Of a stretch of DNA of 64,000 bases, positions 29,701-37,179 are shown piece after piece. A program made the position numbers and the translations under genes. This DNA is from an uncultured Bacteroidota bacterium (GTDB lineage Bacteria > Bacteroidota > Bacteroidia > Chitinophagales > Chitinophagaceae): NCBI GenBank assembly GCA_903905065.1, contig CAIVEW010000089.1, forward strand, positions 1-64,000. Direction: 5' to 3'. The notes under the pieces were generated by a model. That model saw only the letters and a list, made by a program, of their open reading frames with translations, was not told where the DNA came from and made no database searches. The stretch's first letter is position 1, and every line of letters starts with the position of its first letter.

Positions 29701-31864
29701 TTACGTAAGACGTCGCCATTGCCGGATGGGTACCAGCCGTTGATTTTACATTGATGCTGCCACTGTTCACACTGCCGCCATTGAAGGTTAGCATTACCGG
29801 TGAATAAGAGTTGTCGCCGACTTCGTAAAACATACTGGACACGCCAGCCGCAGGCATTGTTTTTGACAAATTACCGCTTACGTAGGACGCTGCATTTGCG
29901 CCCGTTACCGAGCCAGAAGCGCCTATGTTCAGGCTATAGGTACCGGTAGACACTACACCGTTCGTTAATGTAGTTATTCCTGTAACGTTCAAAGGAGCAT
30001 TTAGTGTAAGCCCGGCACCCGTATTGTTCATGGTCATGTTAGCCAGTATGTTGCCGCCGGTAACACTGGAAGTATACGTTTGTACGCCGGCGCCATTAAA
30101 CACCAGGGTACCATTCCCCATAACAAATAGGCCATTGTTCGTACTGTTATAAATAAAATTACCGCCAACGGAAACATTATTATTCTGGAAATTAAACGGG
30201 GAGGCCGCAGCAGCCGCTACAATCAGATTGCCTTTCACAGCAAACGTGACACCGCCCGTAGACGGGTCCACTTTTATCTGGTTGGTATTATTTATTATCA
30301 GGTTGTTTACAGACGCAACACAAGGACTTGAACTTGAACCACCGCCCCTGATATTACACGAACCACTGCAACATGTGTTAAGGCTTACAGTGCCCGTAAA
30401 ATTATAAGCCGAGGCTGCGCCGCCGCAGTCGAAGTTATTATAAACAGTTATCGTATCCCCGCCATCAGAAAACAAAGGAGTAGAGCCAGAAAGCGACATG
30501 ATAACACTATTCATGGCCACGATATTTGTATTTGACGCAAGGGAAAGCCCCCCCCCTGTTTTAGCAAATGAACTCCCCACATCCATGTTCCATATCGTAA
30601 GTGTCTTGCCATTGCCATTTATTACCTGCGGGTTATTGCCATAAGACACCAGGCTATAGCCAAGAGACGCATTAGCCCCGTTAAATGTAGCTGTACCTAA
30701 CAAACTAAAGTTGCCTGCGAATGTCAATTTTTCGATAGCACCTGGTAAGGCTACTGTACCATTGCTGAATGCTATGTTGCCGTATGCAGGAGTGACAATC
30801 GGGACATTTACATTTACCAGATTGGAAAATACCACTGTGCTCAAAGGGTCCAAATTACCGAGTGTAGGAAGTGTGTTATTCTGAAGCGTTAATGTTCTGC
30901 CAGCATTGACATCAATGGTTGCCGTTACACGGTTTGTTGATATCTTGAAATCCGTCCCGTCAACGATTATTTTTGACCCGGCCCCGGACACCGCCCATAT
31001 TGCGCCCAAAAGGCCAGGGTTGCCATTGGATATGTGGAATACCTGGCCATCAGAGACGAAATCAGGAGGATTGGACCCTGTGCCATTCGTATTTGTACCC
31101 CAGGTAGCGATATTATCCAAGTTGCCTGCTGAGAGCGAATAATAATCGGTTGTTGTGCTCGCCTGCGCTGTGATATTTGAAATTGAGAACCCTGGATGAA
31201 CGATGCCGCTCCCGGAAACATTTCTCGGTATCCACCGAAGCTCAACGATAGCTTTATTGGTACAAGCTGCAGGCAAAGTAACATACACAGTTGCAGGATT
31301 GTATTCGGTCGTAACTGCGGTATTGGTGTTTGTGAGTGCGTTGTTGCTATAGGTAGCCCCGGGAACGGTAGTAAAAGTACCGGTTGTGCCTATGCGGTAT
31401 TGCAGGTCCAGCTCGTCAATGTAGCCGCCGAGTGTCTGACCCTGCGTGGCTGCGGTATATATGAGTTGCACATTGCCCGATGTAACAGAGGTGGTATTGA
31501 GCGCAAGGCATAATGCATTAACCGTGGAAGAACTGGACAATATGCCAATTTTTTGTGCCAGATCTCCTACAAACGGAGAAACCGATGCGTTGGTTTGACC
31601 AGCCGTGCATGCAACACTGGATGAAAAAGCTGCGGTTAACACAGTTGTCGTCATCGGGCCCGGAACTGTGCCACCGAGTAGACCCGCCGGATAAGTAGTC
31701 GACCCGCCCAGCAGTGTTGAAAAACTCGAGGTTGAAGAATAAGGCAACCCCTGAGGTGCCGGATCCGTTTGCGCTGAAACATTAACAGCAATAAACTGTA
31801 ACGCACAAAGAATGGTAATCAGCGCAAAAGATTTCACCCGCGCACCCGGAAAGTATCGCAACAT
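20750..31864 (-). CDS. Giant T9SS-exported P-domain/BIG2 repeat protein (3,704 aa)
   Basis: The signal peptide covers residues 1-31 (cleavage after NVSAQ). Residues about 240-800 are strand-rich, Asn/Thr-rich and beta-helix-like, with a Cys cluster (NTCCSGSCNIRGGG). An Ig-like domain with YQWQSSPDG follows at about 820-900, then BIG2 repeats and four P-domain units (P-domains near 1040-1175, 1455-1595, 1845-2008 and 2281-2421), twelve tandem BIG2 repeats (about 2475-3335), three Ig-like domains containing YQW or YLW (about 3340-3610) and a C-terminal T9SS type A sorting domain from 3620 (LMPNPNKGLFTIKG to the end). It is expected to be exported through the T9SS and attached to or released from the surface. 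Its cassette order matches the leftmost giant gene. The promoter is unclear: only CACATTTG at 31887-31894 resembles a -7 box. The ligand is unknown. Confidence 0.93.
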   Translation of the reverse strand: MLRYFPGARVKSFALITILCALQFIAVNVSAQTDPAPQGLPYSSTSSFSTLLGGSTTYPAGLLGGTVPGPMTTTVLTAAFSSSVACTAGQTNASVSPFVGDLAQKIGILSSSSTVNALCLALNTTSVTSGNVQLIYTAATQGQTLGGYIDELDLQYRIGTTGTFTTVPGATYSNNALTNTNTAVTTEYNPATVYVTLPAACTNKAIVELRWIPRNVSGSGIVHPGFSISNITAQASTTTDYYSLSAGNLDNIATWGTNTNGTGSNPPDFVSDGQVFHISNGNPGLLGAIWAVSGAGSKIIVDGTDFKISTNRVTATIDVNAGRTLTLQNNTLPTLGNLDPLSTVVFSNLVNVNVPIVTPAYGNIAFSNGTVALPGAIEKLTFAGNFSLLGTATFNGANASLGYSLVSYGNNPQVINGNGKTLTIWNMDVGSSFAKTGGGLSLASNTNIVAMNSVIMSLSGSTPLFSDGGDTITVYNNFDCGGAASAYNFTGTVSLNTCCSGSCNIRGGGSSSSPCVASVNNLIINNTNQIKVDPSTGGVTFAVKGNLIVAAAAASPFNFQNNNVSVGGNFIYNSTNNGLFVMGNGTLVFNGAGVQTYTSSVTGGNILANMTMNNTGAGLTLNAPLNVTGITTLTNGVVSTGTYSLNIGASGSVTGANAASYVSGNLSKTMPAAGVSSMFYEVGDNSYSPVMLTFNGGSVNSGSINVKSTAGTHPAMATSYVNTANFVDRYWTVTNSAVSPAPTSVNVSLSYNDGDITSGLGSNSGYIIREYMGGGWSTVLPTVNTTTATAPLLPLASIATSVNPTSFSGDYVAGAPDCSATPGTASASPAALCGPGTATVSLTGATSNTGNTYQWQSSPDGSSWTPITGATNATYTTSVIATTTYYRSTVGCIPIGSPVNSAGGIVTVNPLPAGISGATIGCIGQNTTMSDASGVGRWSSSNTGIATIGSASGVYSGIAFGTTTITYTIPATGCYTVATVSVNPTPTVPVASPLLVSLCPTATLAQLVSASHDTLTGSVSISHSGPLNKPILANTATTDTINISSIPPGAVITNVSVTFADSNSSGSEYRDWIYDLEAPNGQVINLINGTGGSSTTQYFRNISVGSAGVVPQTAPLVSGNLYMANESTSSLISGIAAGTSSWSGLYSVPDGNWVFIADNDYATGEGILQAWTINISYIIPPSVTWSNTIGGTTGLYTNSLATANYTAGTSTGSVYMKPTVTTTYNVTAAIGSCSSFSPVVAVISTPLYIPVISGASAVCVGSGITMTDSVSGGTWSCANATATIGSASGIAIGVSPGTAVITYQYSSGGCTGNPVFKTITVNATPVVSAIAGNPNICYSGSPVVSSLSDATSGGLWSSGNTAVATVDGSLGTVTGILPGSSVITYSYNNGFCTTNVNTTVNVYSIPTAVTASPPSLSFCAGTTPQLLTASGGNIPGSTTVSSGPVSVACFTVTPGTTSLTVSGVPAGATVTGIAATFNASCSYDGDAQLNLKAPNGSVINLFSATSGNSGVNFVNTTISSAGSAPIPNSGAGAPWTGTYAASNGSVVANFTASAYSVTTTSWAPLEASNPNGTWTLAGMDNYKDSTFTITSWSVTVSYVYQSPITWAPLTGLYTNTSGTAYSGASTNTIYTSPPATTVYTISATNGTCASSTNLTVSINAAPSPISGPGTVCQGSSVVLSDPTTGGTWTSSNPIVAGVGTDGTVTGASAGTSTISYSFSGSCEVNTTITVNPITPVLGSSLVCIGGSSFSLSDVTSGGTWSNSNAAVAAVGSTGIITIGSTAGTSAISYIMPSGCNAVKILTVNPIPPAPFFSPSFVSVCPTGPAQLVAAYGDSVTGPVIDSTGPIAMPLFTVTPTTSNISVSGIPAGAVITAVRATINGHGTGAGNSKEFNYAFNLMAPNGNTISLTNSQGSSSISDFRYITFGSDGSTTIPSGAAPGGLFTTGLDYIANLGNGIPASITAGYRSNVTSWSSLYSAPNGTWTLIGAATFSSATGLDTLKGWSLSIYYYVPPTAVTWAPTSGLYTDAGAGTAYTGTSAGSLYAEPGATTVYTVTSTLGTCSNSSHFTASVNTSLYVPLISGLSNVCVGSVITLTDSVSGGVWSSTSSNVIVGASTGTVTGVTGATTAVVTYTYTSGLCQGTTTKTVSVNALPTVGAIGGNTNICLSGFSTVSSLSDVTTGGTWSSGNTTVATIGTSGNVTAVLPGSAVITYTYTGGCTNNVTTTLNVLYAPSAISVSPSSSSLCASGPTDMLVASGTQPGTFIATTGTMSKTVNASHDVEDTSLTVSLPPNAIITDVAVTLNFSSLFLSDYQFNLQAPNGKIINLINKKGPSNVFSYFTNTTVSSVGTLTLSASSAPFTNSFEADTTSGAIPVSGFTANTDIWDTLFTVPSGTWTLIAYNTTTFTTNNATLLGYTIRVDYTTPVAATWASVSGLYTNSGAGTAYTAGTQTDTVYALPAAGVVTYTASATNGFCASNNTATVTVNPLPAILGNLSVCVNLTTALSSNIGGGTWASSGAITTDGSGNVTAGVTSGTGAVTYTTPGGCSAIAIVTVNPNPGSINGTLSVCQGQTTQLSDAGGGSWVSGSISNATISGSGLVNGLVGGTTSSITYTLSTGCSTSAVVTVNALPGAITGTLTVCQGAATQLTDAGGGTWLSGNVGNATVSGTGLVNGVTGGTTATVTYTSLAGCSTTAIVTVNASPAAISGMLTVCQGLVTQLTDAVGGTWTSSNPGNGSVSGSGLVNGLVGNTTTTITFTDLNSCKTTAVVTVNPLPGNITGTLTVCQGLTTQLTDAGGGTWWNGASPNATVDGSGVVSGVNGGTTAAITYTLPTGCITKATVTVNPLPSAISGSGTVCLGAIITLSDAGSGAWSSGFSNVSIDGSGNVTGVGSGSATVTYTLGTGCYATKSIFVNPTPTAILGTDNVCVNATTSLSDAGEGAWTSSNPTNATVDLISGLVAGLVPGTTIITYTLPVTGCYTVQAVTVNALPSSILGTATVSVGYTTSLSDAGGGTWSASGDVSVGSTGLVTGLATGTGLVTYSLPTGCATTIIITVNATPPAITGVMNVCVSSSTTLSDAGAGTWASGSSNVSVGLSTGVVSGLSAGTALITFTFDAGGSVFATVTVNGLPDVITGPTVVCQDATITLSDDVTGGNWSSTENVSVSGTTGVVTGVNVGTAKVTYTLFTTGCYVTANVTVNPLPLSITGVAQVCVGSTTTLSDLTPGGTWSSSTTADGTVGTSGVVAGIAMGETTITYTAGGCYQTDAVVVNPLPNPISGTANVCAGVTTSLSDAGEGTWSSSNSNATIGSISGMVGGVTAGTATITYMLSTGCVVTTVVTVNAVVVPSVSISAAPGDTVCSGTSVLFTAAPTNGGATPAYQWSLNSAAITGATNSTYSYAPGNGDVISAIITSNAICAVPATAADAVTMTVITTDTSSVHISVAPGDTVCQGSFALFAAAVENGGTAPVYLWSVNGTQVGTGATYGYIPSLNDNVYCQLVSNQQCVATDTVASNHIVMRVDTSYVPIVEILATPGNAVGPLQADTFRAVVSNGGPVISYQWFVNTTLMSGATNEIFVASDFSNNDSVTCVVVSARPCGYASFNSVKITVLYEGLQQVALGSSNVRLMPNPNKGLFTIKGTLAAKSDEDVSVEITDMLGQVVYSNIIKAFSGNIDVPVSLNGDLANGTYLVNIRSANENIVLHFVIGR
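21850..24440 (-). repeat. Twelve tandem BIG2 repeats
   Basis: Twelve units of about 213 bp follow the fourth P-domain unit. They share the pattern I-x-G-x-x-x-V-C-x-G, L-x-D-A-G-G-G-x-W and V-T-V-N-x-L-P. One unit (near 22860-22920) has serine in place of the first cysteine. Five consecutive units near 23500-24200 (TLTVCQG type) are the most alike. Confidence 0.8.
24440..28900 (-). repeat. Four-unit P-domain cassette in the 3,704-aa protein
   Basis: Units start near 28890, 27620, 26420 and 25140, spaced 1.2-1.28 kb. Each has the leader S-P-x-x-x-S-x-C, a P-domain (N-L-x-A-P-N-G and G-T-W-T-L motifs), W-x-x-x-x-G-L-Y-T, and two BIG2 repeats except after the last. The layout mirrors 8690-13310 in the leftmost giant gene. 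Confidence 0.78.
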
Positions 31865-32040
31865 AATAAGCTGGTTTTATTAGTTGCAAATGTGAAACTC
31901 CAATGTTAACATAATACTATTTTTATGTTACTTTTACGATAACTCATGGCGGATATATAAAAATTGATTATTGGCACAGCTAAAATATTGGTCCCGAAAA
32001 GTGTAATACCGTCGCTCCGCGAAAGAATTTTATCGTTTAT

Positions 32041-33270
32041 TTGCGCAAATGCCCGTATTTGCCACAACCCGATAGTCAATATCAGCAATTGTTTGAAGCA
32101 CATAATGCCTGCGTTATAGTGCCCACATATAATAATGCGGGAACATTACCTAAGGTACTGGGCGATGTGCTGTATTATACAGACCGGGTGATCGTAGTAA
32201 ACGATGGTTCATCCGATGATACGGACCAGGTACTTGAGCAATTCCCCACTATCTCTATTGTGACCTTTCCAAAAAACGAGGGCAAGGGCATGGCACTCCG
32301 TGCCGGTTTTGAGCTGGCGATAAAGAAAGGTTACACCTATGCCATCAGCATCGACAGTGACGACCAGCATTTTGCATCAGACCTTCCGCTTTTTCTTGAA
32401 AAACTGGAAACCGAGAAATCATCGATCATCATTGGCGCCCGCAACCTGCACCAGGAAAACATGCCGGGCAAAAACACATTCGCTAACAAATTTTCCAACT
32501 TCTGGTTTTTCGTAGATACTGGCATCCACGCGCCCGATACACAGAGCGGTTATCGTCTGTACCCACTGCACCTGATGAAGGACATGCGTTTTTATGGCCG
32601 CAAGTATGAGTTTGAAGTGGAAGTGCTGGTGCGATGCGCATGGAGGGGCATTGGGATAAAATGGATACCTATTAATATATACTACCCCCCGGCTGGGCAG
32701 AGAGTATCCCACTTTCGGCCCGGGCCGGACTTTTCACGTATCAGTGTACTGAATACGATATTGTTTTTGATAGCGGTATTGTACATAAAGCCGAGAGATT
32801 TTTTCATCCATATTTCTCAGTTTAAGAACGTAAAGGAGCTGCTGCGCCGACACCTGTATAATAAGGAGGAGTCGAACATGAAGAAAGCGGTGTCCATTGG
32901 TTTTGGGGTGTTCATGGGCATTGTGCCGCTTTGGGGTGTACAGATGGCTGTGGCTCTGGCACTGGCGGCGCTGTTCCGACTCAATAAGGCATTGACACTA
33001 ATTGCATCCAACATCAGTATCCCCCCTATGATTCCGCTCATCGTGTTCTTAAGTTTTTTACTCGGCCGGTTTTGGATGGGGAGCAATGCGGTGTATATGA
33101 TATTCACCAGGCATATTACCGTCGATGCGATGTGGCTTAACATAAAGCAATACATTTTTGGTAGTATTACCCTGGCGGTGATAGCAGGGCTCGCAGCCTG
33201 GCTCATCACTTACCTGATGCTGGAATCTGTCGGGCATGTGAAAAGGAAAATGGGGGAAACGGGTAAATAA
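32041..33270 (+). CDS. GT2 glycosyltransferase with C-terminal DUF2062 domain
   Basis: 409 aa. The N-terminal half is a family 2 (DPM1-like) glycosyltransferase with VIVPTYN at 25-31, VVNDGSSDDT with Asp55, and the metal/nucleotide motif D105-S-D107. It ends in a membrane-proximal region (SVLNTILFLIAVLYIKPRDF). Residues about 285-395 form a DUF2062 membrane domain (GFGVFMGIVPLWGVQMAVAL and SNISIPPMIPLIVF). Such fusions occur in aryl-polyene/flexirubin gene sets, where the enzyme may glycosylate a lipid-linked pigment or its anchor. The donor and acceptor are unknown. The start is a TTG, the first possible initiator after an in-frame stop; no ATG precedes the conserved core. The gene diverges from the giant gene on its left and lies 30 bases before the next gene, consistent with one operon. 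Confidence 0.88.
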   Translation: MRKCPYLPQPDSQYQQLFEAHNACVIVPTYNNAGTLPKVLGDVLYYTDRVIVVNDGSSDDTDQVLEQFPTISIVTFPKNEGKGMALRAGFELAIKKGYTYAISIDSDDQHFASDLPLFLEKLETEKSSIIIGARNLHQENMPGKNTFANKFSNFWFFVDTGIHAPDTQSGYRLYPLHLMKDMRFYGRKYEFEVEVLVRCAWRGIGIKWIPINIYYPPAGQRVSHFRPGPDFSRISVLNTILFLIAVLYIKPRDFFIHISQFKNVKELLRRHLYNKEESNMKKAVSIGFGVFMGIVPLWGVQMAVALALAALFRLNKALTLIASNISIPPMIPLIVFLSFLLGRFWMGSNAVYMIFTRHITVDAMWLNIKQYIFGSITLAVIAGLAAWLITYLMLESVGHVKRKMGETGK

Positions 33271-33300
33271 TATTATATTGGTTCTGGTGATAAATAACTG

Positions 33301-36300
33301 ATGGAGCGTTTTTTTATATCTATATACAATTACTTTGAGCGGCATAAAGGCGTGATGTGGACAGCGGCTGTATGCTCTTTCCTTTTCTTTGGCTTCTTCA
33401 CATGGCGGATAAAGTATGAAGAGGATATTACCCGCATTCTACCTCACGAAAAAAAACTGGATAAACAGCAACAGGTTTTCGATGATTCGCGGTTTTCTGA
33501 AAAACTGACCATTTGTATATCTCAGAAAGACACAACTGCGGCCGCAACGCCTGACGAACTTACGGCCTTTGCGGACGTCTTTATTGAAAAGGCAAGCGTG
33601 GACCTGAAAGGATACCTGAAAGGCATTGATGGCCGGCCCGGCGATAGCTCCATGATGAACATGATGGGCGCTATCCAGGGCGACCTGCCCGTTTATCTTT
33701 CTGCCAGGGACTACACAAGCATTGATTCCCTATTCACTCCGGAGAAAGTAAAACAGCAGCTAAACTGGGATTACAATAAACTGGTTTCTCCTGAAGGCAT
33801 GGCGCTCAAAGGAGTGATCCAGAATGACCCTGCCGGTATATCGTGGCTGGGTATAAAGAAACTACAACGCCTGCAGGTAGACGACCGGTTCGAGCTATAC
33901 GATGGCTATGTAATGACCCGCGATCATAAACACATGATGCTGTTCCTGGTGCCGGCCAGCCCACCAAATGCAACGGGCAAAAATGTGCCGTTTCTAAAAG
34001 CGCTGGATCTGCTACTGGACAGCCTGCAAAAAAAATCGCCGTCTATTGACGCATTCTATTTTGGCGCTACCGCAACCTACACCGGGAATGCCGTACAAGT
34101 GAAGGCTGACACCATACTAACACTCAGCATTACCATCGTGGCGCTTGTTTTATTTATCGGGTTCTACTTCCGTAAAAAGCGCGCACCCATAGTGATCATG
34201 GTGCCGGTTTTATTTGGTGGCCTGTTCTCACTGACAGTGATCTATTTCATCAAGGGACATATATCCCTTGTAGCCTTGGGAGCAGCTTCTATAGTGCTGG
34301 GTATTGCTGTCAATTATTCTATGCACGTCTTCAATCACTACCGACACCTGCCTGACATGCGTGCTGTAATAAAGGATGTGGCATCCCCCATGACCATCGG
34401 TAGCTTTACCACAATCGGTGGTTTCCTTTGCCTCATGCTTGTGCCGTCGCCACTGCTGAATGATATGGGGCTGTTTGCTGCATTCAGCCTTGTGGGCGCA
34501 ACTTTGTGCTCGCTGATATTTCTACCACACTGGATAGAAGGCAATGCAAAGGCGGTGTACAAACATGAGCATGAGCAAGTGGCCCTGAGCTGGATCGATA
34601 AGATCGCAGAATACAAACCGGAACGAAACAAATACCTCGTTGGCGGGGTATTTGCGCTCACCATCATCTTTCTGTTTACCGCGAAAAATGTTTCTTTTGA
34701 AACAGACATGATGCGCATGAATTTTATGACCCCGAAACTAAAGGAGTCCGAGAAAAAATTTAACGCCATAAACTCTTTCATCTCCCGCTCTGTATACCTC
34801 GTGGCGGAGGGCAGCACGCTTGAAGAATCGCTTGAAAATAATGAGCGCATTCAACCCAGGCTACAGCAGCTGCAACAAAACGGAAGCATCAAAAAAATAT
34901 CCGGGGTTGGCGACCTGCTACTTTCTGCTAAAGAACAACAGGCGCGGATAGATAAATGGAACGCTTACTGGACACCGGACAAAAAACAACGATTGTTATC
35001 GTCCATGCAGGCAGAAGGTAAGAGCTACCATTTTAAAGAAACTGCGTTTGACGGGCTAAAAGCGCTGCTCGACAAAAAATATACGGTGACCCCTCCGCAA
35101 GAATTGGATGTGATGCATTCTGGCGCATTGAACAACTATATTATTGAGAAGCATGGAACCGTGTCTGTAGTCACATTGCTGAGTGTGGACCTCGCTCAAA
35201 AAGACCTTGTTTACAAAACACTGGACGGACAGCCCGGCATCACTGTGCTGGATAAACAATACGCGACAAACAGCCTGGTAAATGAAATAAACAATGAGTT
35301 CAATAACATTGCGTGGATGACGTCTATACTGGTTTTTGTTGCCTTGCTATTGTCCTATGGCCGCATAGAGTTGACCCTCATCACTTTCATCCCAATGCTC
35401 ATCAGCTGGATATGGATACTGGGATTGATGGGCATTTTCGGACTGAAGTTCAATATCGTCAACATCATTCTTTCCACCTTCATCTTCGGCCTTGGTGACG
35501 ATTATAGCATCTTTATCATGGATGGACTGTTGCAACAATACAAGACGGGGAAAAAACATTTGTCCTCTTTCAAGTCCTCCATTTTCCTCTCGGCCATCAC
35601 TACCATCCTTGGCCTGGGGATACTGGTATTTGCGAAGCACCCTTCTTTGCAATCTATCGCGTTCATTTCCATCCTGGGTATTTTTTGTGTAGTAGTTACA
35701 TCGCAGGTAATGATACCTTTTCTGTTCAACTGGCTGATCACTAACCGCGTAAAAAAGGGTCGTCCACCATGGACATTGACGAGCTGGGCTAAATCGGTTT
35801 TTTCGCTTACCTACTTCGCCGTTGGCAGCTATATCATGACGGGCATTGGCATTATACTGATAAGGCTGAACCCATTCAACAAAGTAAAGGGCAAATACCT
35901 TTACCATGTCATTTTATCGAAGTTCACCTGGTCTGTGCTGCATATAATGACCAATGTAACCAAGCGTTACATTAACCCCCTTAAGGAAGATTTTAGCGAT
36001 CCGACGGTTATTATCAGCAACCATCAATCCTTCCTGGATATTCTGGTTTCAACGTCCATGAACCCCAAAGTAATACTGCTCACTAACCAGTGGGTTTGGC
36101 GCTCGCCTGTCTTTGGCGGCGTAGTGCGCCTGGCAGACTATTACCCAGTGGCTGATGGCGTAGAAGGAAGCGTAGATAAACTAAGGGAAAAGGTACAGCA
36201 GGGGTACTCTATCGTAGTTTACCCCGAAGGCACTCGCACACCGGATGCTCAAATAAAGCGTTTTCACAAAGGTGCATTCTACCTCGCTGAGCAGCTTGGG

Positions 36301-37179
36301 CTCGATGTGCTGCCAGTCGTCATTCATGGCACCGGCTATACGATGACCAAGGGCGATTTTCTCTTAAAGGATGGCCTGATCACGGTGAAATATCTGCCAC
36401 GCATAAGAGTGGAAGACAGCACATGGGGTGATGGCTATACTGAACGCACAAAGAACATAAGCCGCTACTTTAAAAAGGAGTATGAGAAGTTGTGCCGGGA
36501 CAGTGAAACACCTTCTTATTTCCGCGAGCAGCTTTACTACAATTATCTGTATAAAGGCCCTGTTCTGGAATGGTACCAACGGATCAAGATAAGGCTGGAG
36601 AAAAACTACGAGCAGTTTCATGCATTGTTGCCTAGGCAAGGCCGCATACTGGATATCGGATGCGGATATGGCTTCATGGCGTATATGCTCCATTTCCTTG
36701 CAAAAGACCGGCAAATAACCGGTATAGACCATGATGAAGAGAAGATAGCGACAGCTAATCACGCCTATCTTAAGACCGACTCACTGAATTTCATCTGTGC
36801 TGATATCGTCAATCATCCGTTCGATAAGTATGGCGCGTTTATTATCAGCGATGTGCTGCATTATCTGCAACCGGATGAGCAGGAAACACTGATCAAAAAA
36901 TGTATCAGTAACCTGGCGGATAACGGTGTGCTTATAGTGCGCGACGGAGATGCTGATTTGAAAGACCGCCAGAAAGGCACGGCACTTACAGAATTTTTCT
37001 CTACTAAATTTATCGGTTTCAATAAGACCTCTGACAAACCCTTATCCTTTTTATCTTCCTCGCACCTACGGGCAATAGTGGCCGCCAATGGTGCATCTAT
37101 CGAGCAGATAGACAATACGAAATACACGTCGAATATCATCTTTGTAATTAAAAAATCACCTTCACCCGCTTATGCATGA
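33301..37179 (+). CDS. Trifunctional MMPL exporter / PlsC acyltransferase / SAM methyltransferase
   Basis: 1,292 aa. Residues 1-815 are an RND-type MMPL exporter: an N-terminal helix, a periplasmic loop, a multi-helix block at about 266-420, a second loop and a second helix block at about 667-813 (with GLGDDYSIFIMDG). Residues about 880-1020 are a PlsC-like lysophospholipid acyltransferase with catalytic NHQSFLD near 906 and PEGTR near 975. Residues about 1090-1290 are a class I methyltransferase with the SAM-binding DIGCGYG from 1118. In aryl-polyene/flexirubin clusters these activities export the lipid-linked product, acylate it and O-methylate the polyene, so this protein probably works at the inner membrane on a flexirubin-like lipid. 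The three-part fusion is a known Bacteroidota arrangement. Its end overlaps the next gene by 8 bases, which suggests translational coupling. Confidence 0.93.
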   Translation: MERFFISIYNYFERHKGVMWTAAVCSFLFFGFFTWRIKYEEDITRILPHEKKLDKQQQVFDDSRFSEKLTICISQKDTTAAATPDELTAFADVFIEKASVDLKGYLKGIDGRPGDSSMMNMMGAIQGDLPVYLSARDYTSIDSLFTPEKVKQQLNWDYNKLVSPEGMALKGVIQNDPAGISWLGIKKLQRLQVDDRFELYDGYVMTRDHKHMMLFLVPASPPNATGKNVPFLKALDLLLDSLQKKSPSIDAFYFGATATYTGNAVQVKADTILTLSITIVALVLFIGFYFRKKRAPIVIMVPVLFGGLFSLTVIYFIKGHISLVALGAASIVLGIAVNYSMHVFNHYRHLPDMRAVIKDVASPMTIGSFTTIGGFLCLMLVPSPLLNDMGLFAAFSLVGATLCSLIFLPHWIEGNAKAVYKHEHEQVALSWIDKIAEYKPERNKYLVGGVFALTIIFLFTAKNVSFETDMMRMNFMTPKLKESEKKFNAINSFISRSVYLVAEGSTLEESLENNERIQPRLQQLQQNGSIKKISGVGDLLLSAKEQQARIDKWNAYWTPDKKQRLLSSMQAEGKSYHFKETAFDGLKALLDKKYTVTPPQELDVMHSGALNNYIIEKHGTVSVVTLLSVDLAQKDLVYKTLDGQPGITVLDKQYATNSLVNEINNEFNNIAWMTSILVFVALLLSYGRIELTLITFIPMLISWIWILGLMGIFGLKFNIVNIILSTFIFGLGDDYSIFIMDGLLQQYKTGKKHLSSFKSSIFLSAITTILGLGILVFAKHPSLQSIAFISILGIFCVVVTSQVMIPFLFNWLITNRVKKGRPPWTLTSWAKSVFSLTYFAVGSYIMTGIGIILIRLNPFNKVKGKYLYHVILSKFTWSVLHIMTNVTKRYINPLKEDFSDPTVIISNHQSFLDILVSTSMNPKVILLTNQWVWRSPVFGGVVRLADYYPVADGVEGSVDKLREKVQQGYSIVVYPEGTRTPDAQIKRFHKGAFYLAEQLGLDVLPVVIHGTGYTMTKGDFLLKDGLITVKYLPRIRVEDSTWGDGYTERTKNISRYFKKEYEKLCRDSETPSYFREQLYYNYLYKGPVLEWYQRIKIRLEKNYEQFHALLPRQGRILDIGCGYGFMAYMLHFLAKDRQITGIDHDEEKIATANHAYLKTDSLNFICADIVNHPFDKYGAFIISDVLHYLQPDEQETLIKKCISNLADNGVLIVRDGDADLKDRQKGTALTEFFSTKFIGFNKTSDKPLSFLSSSHLRAIVAANGASIEQIDNTKYTSNIIFVIKKSPSPAYA

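Noticed and set aside
35347-35907. Minus-strand frames inside the exporter, oxidoreductase and C45 genes (also 37835-38422 and 38821-39603)
   Set aside because: Antisense shadows of well-supported genes, with no recognisable domains or promoter.
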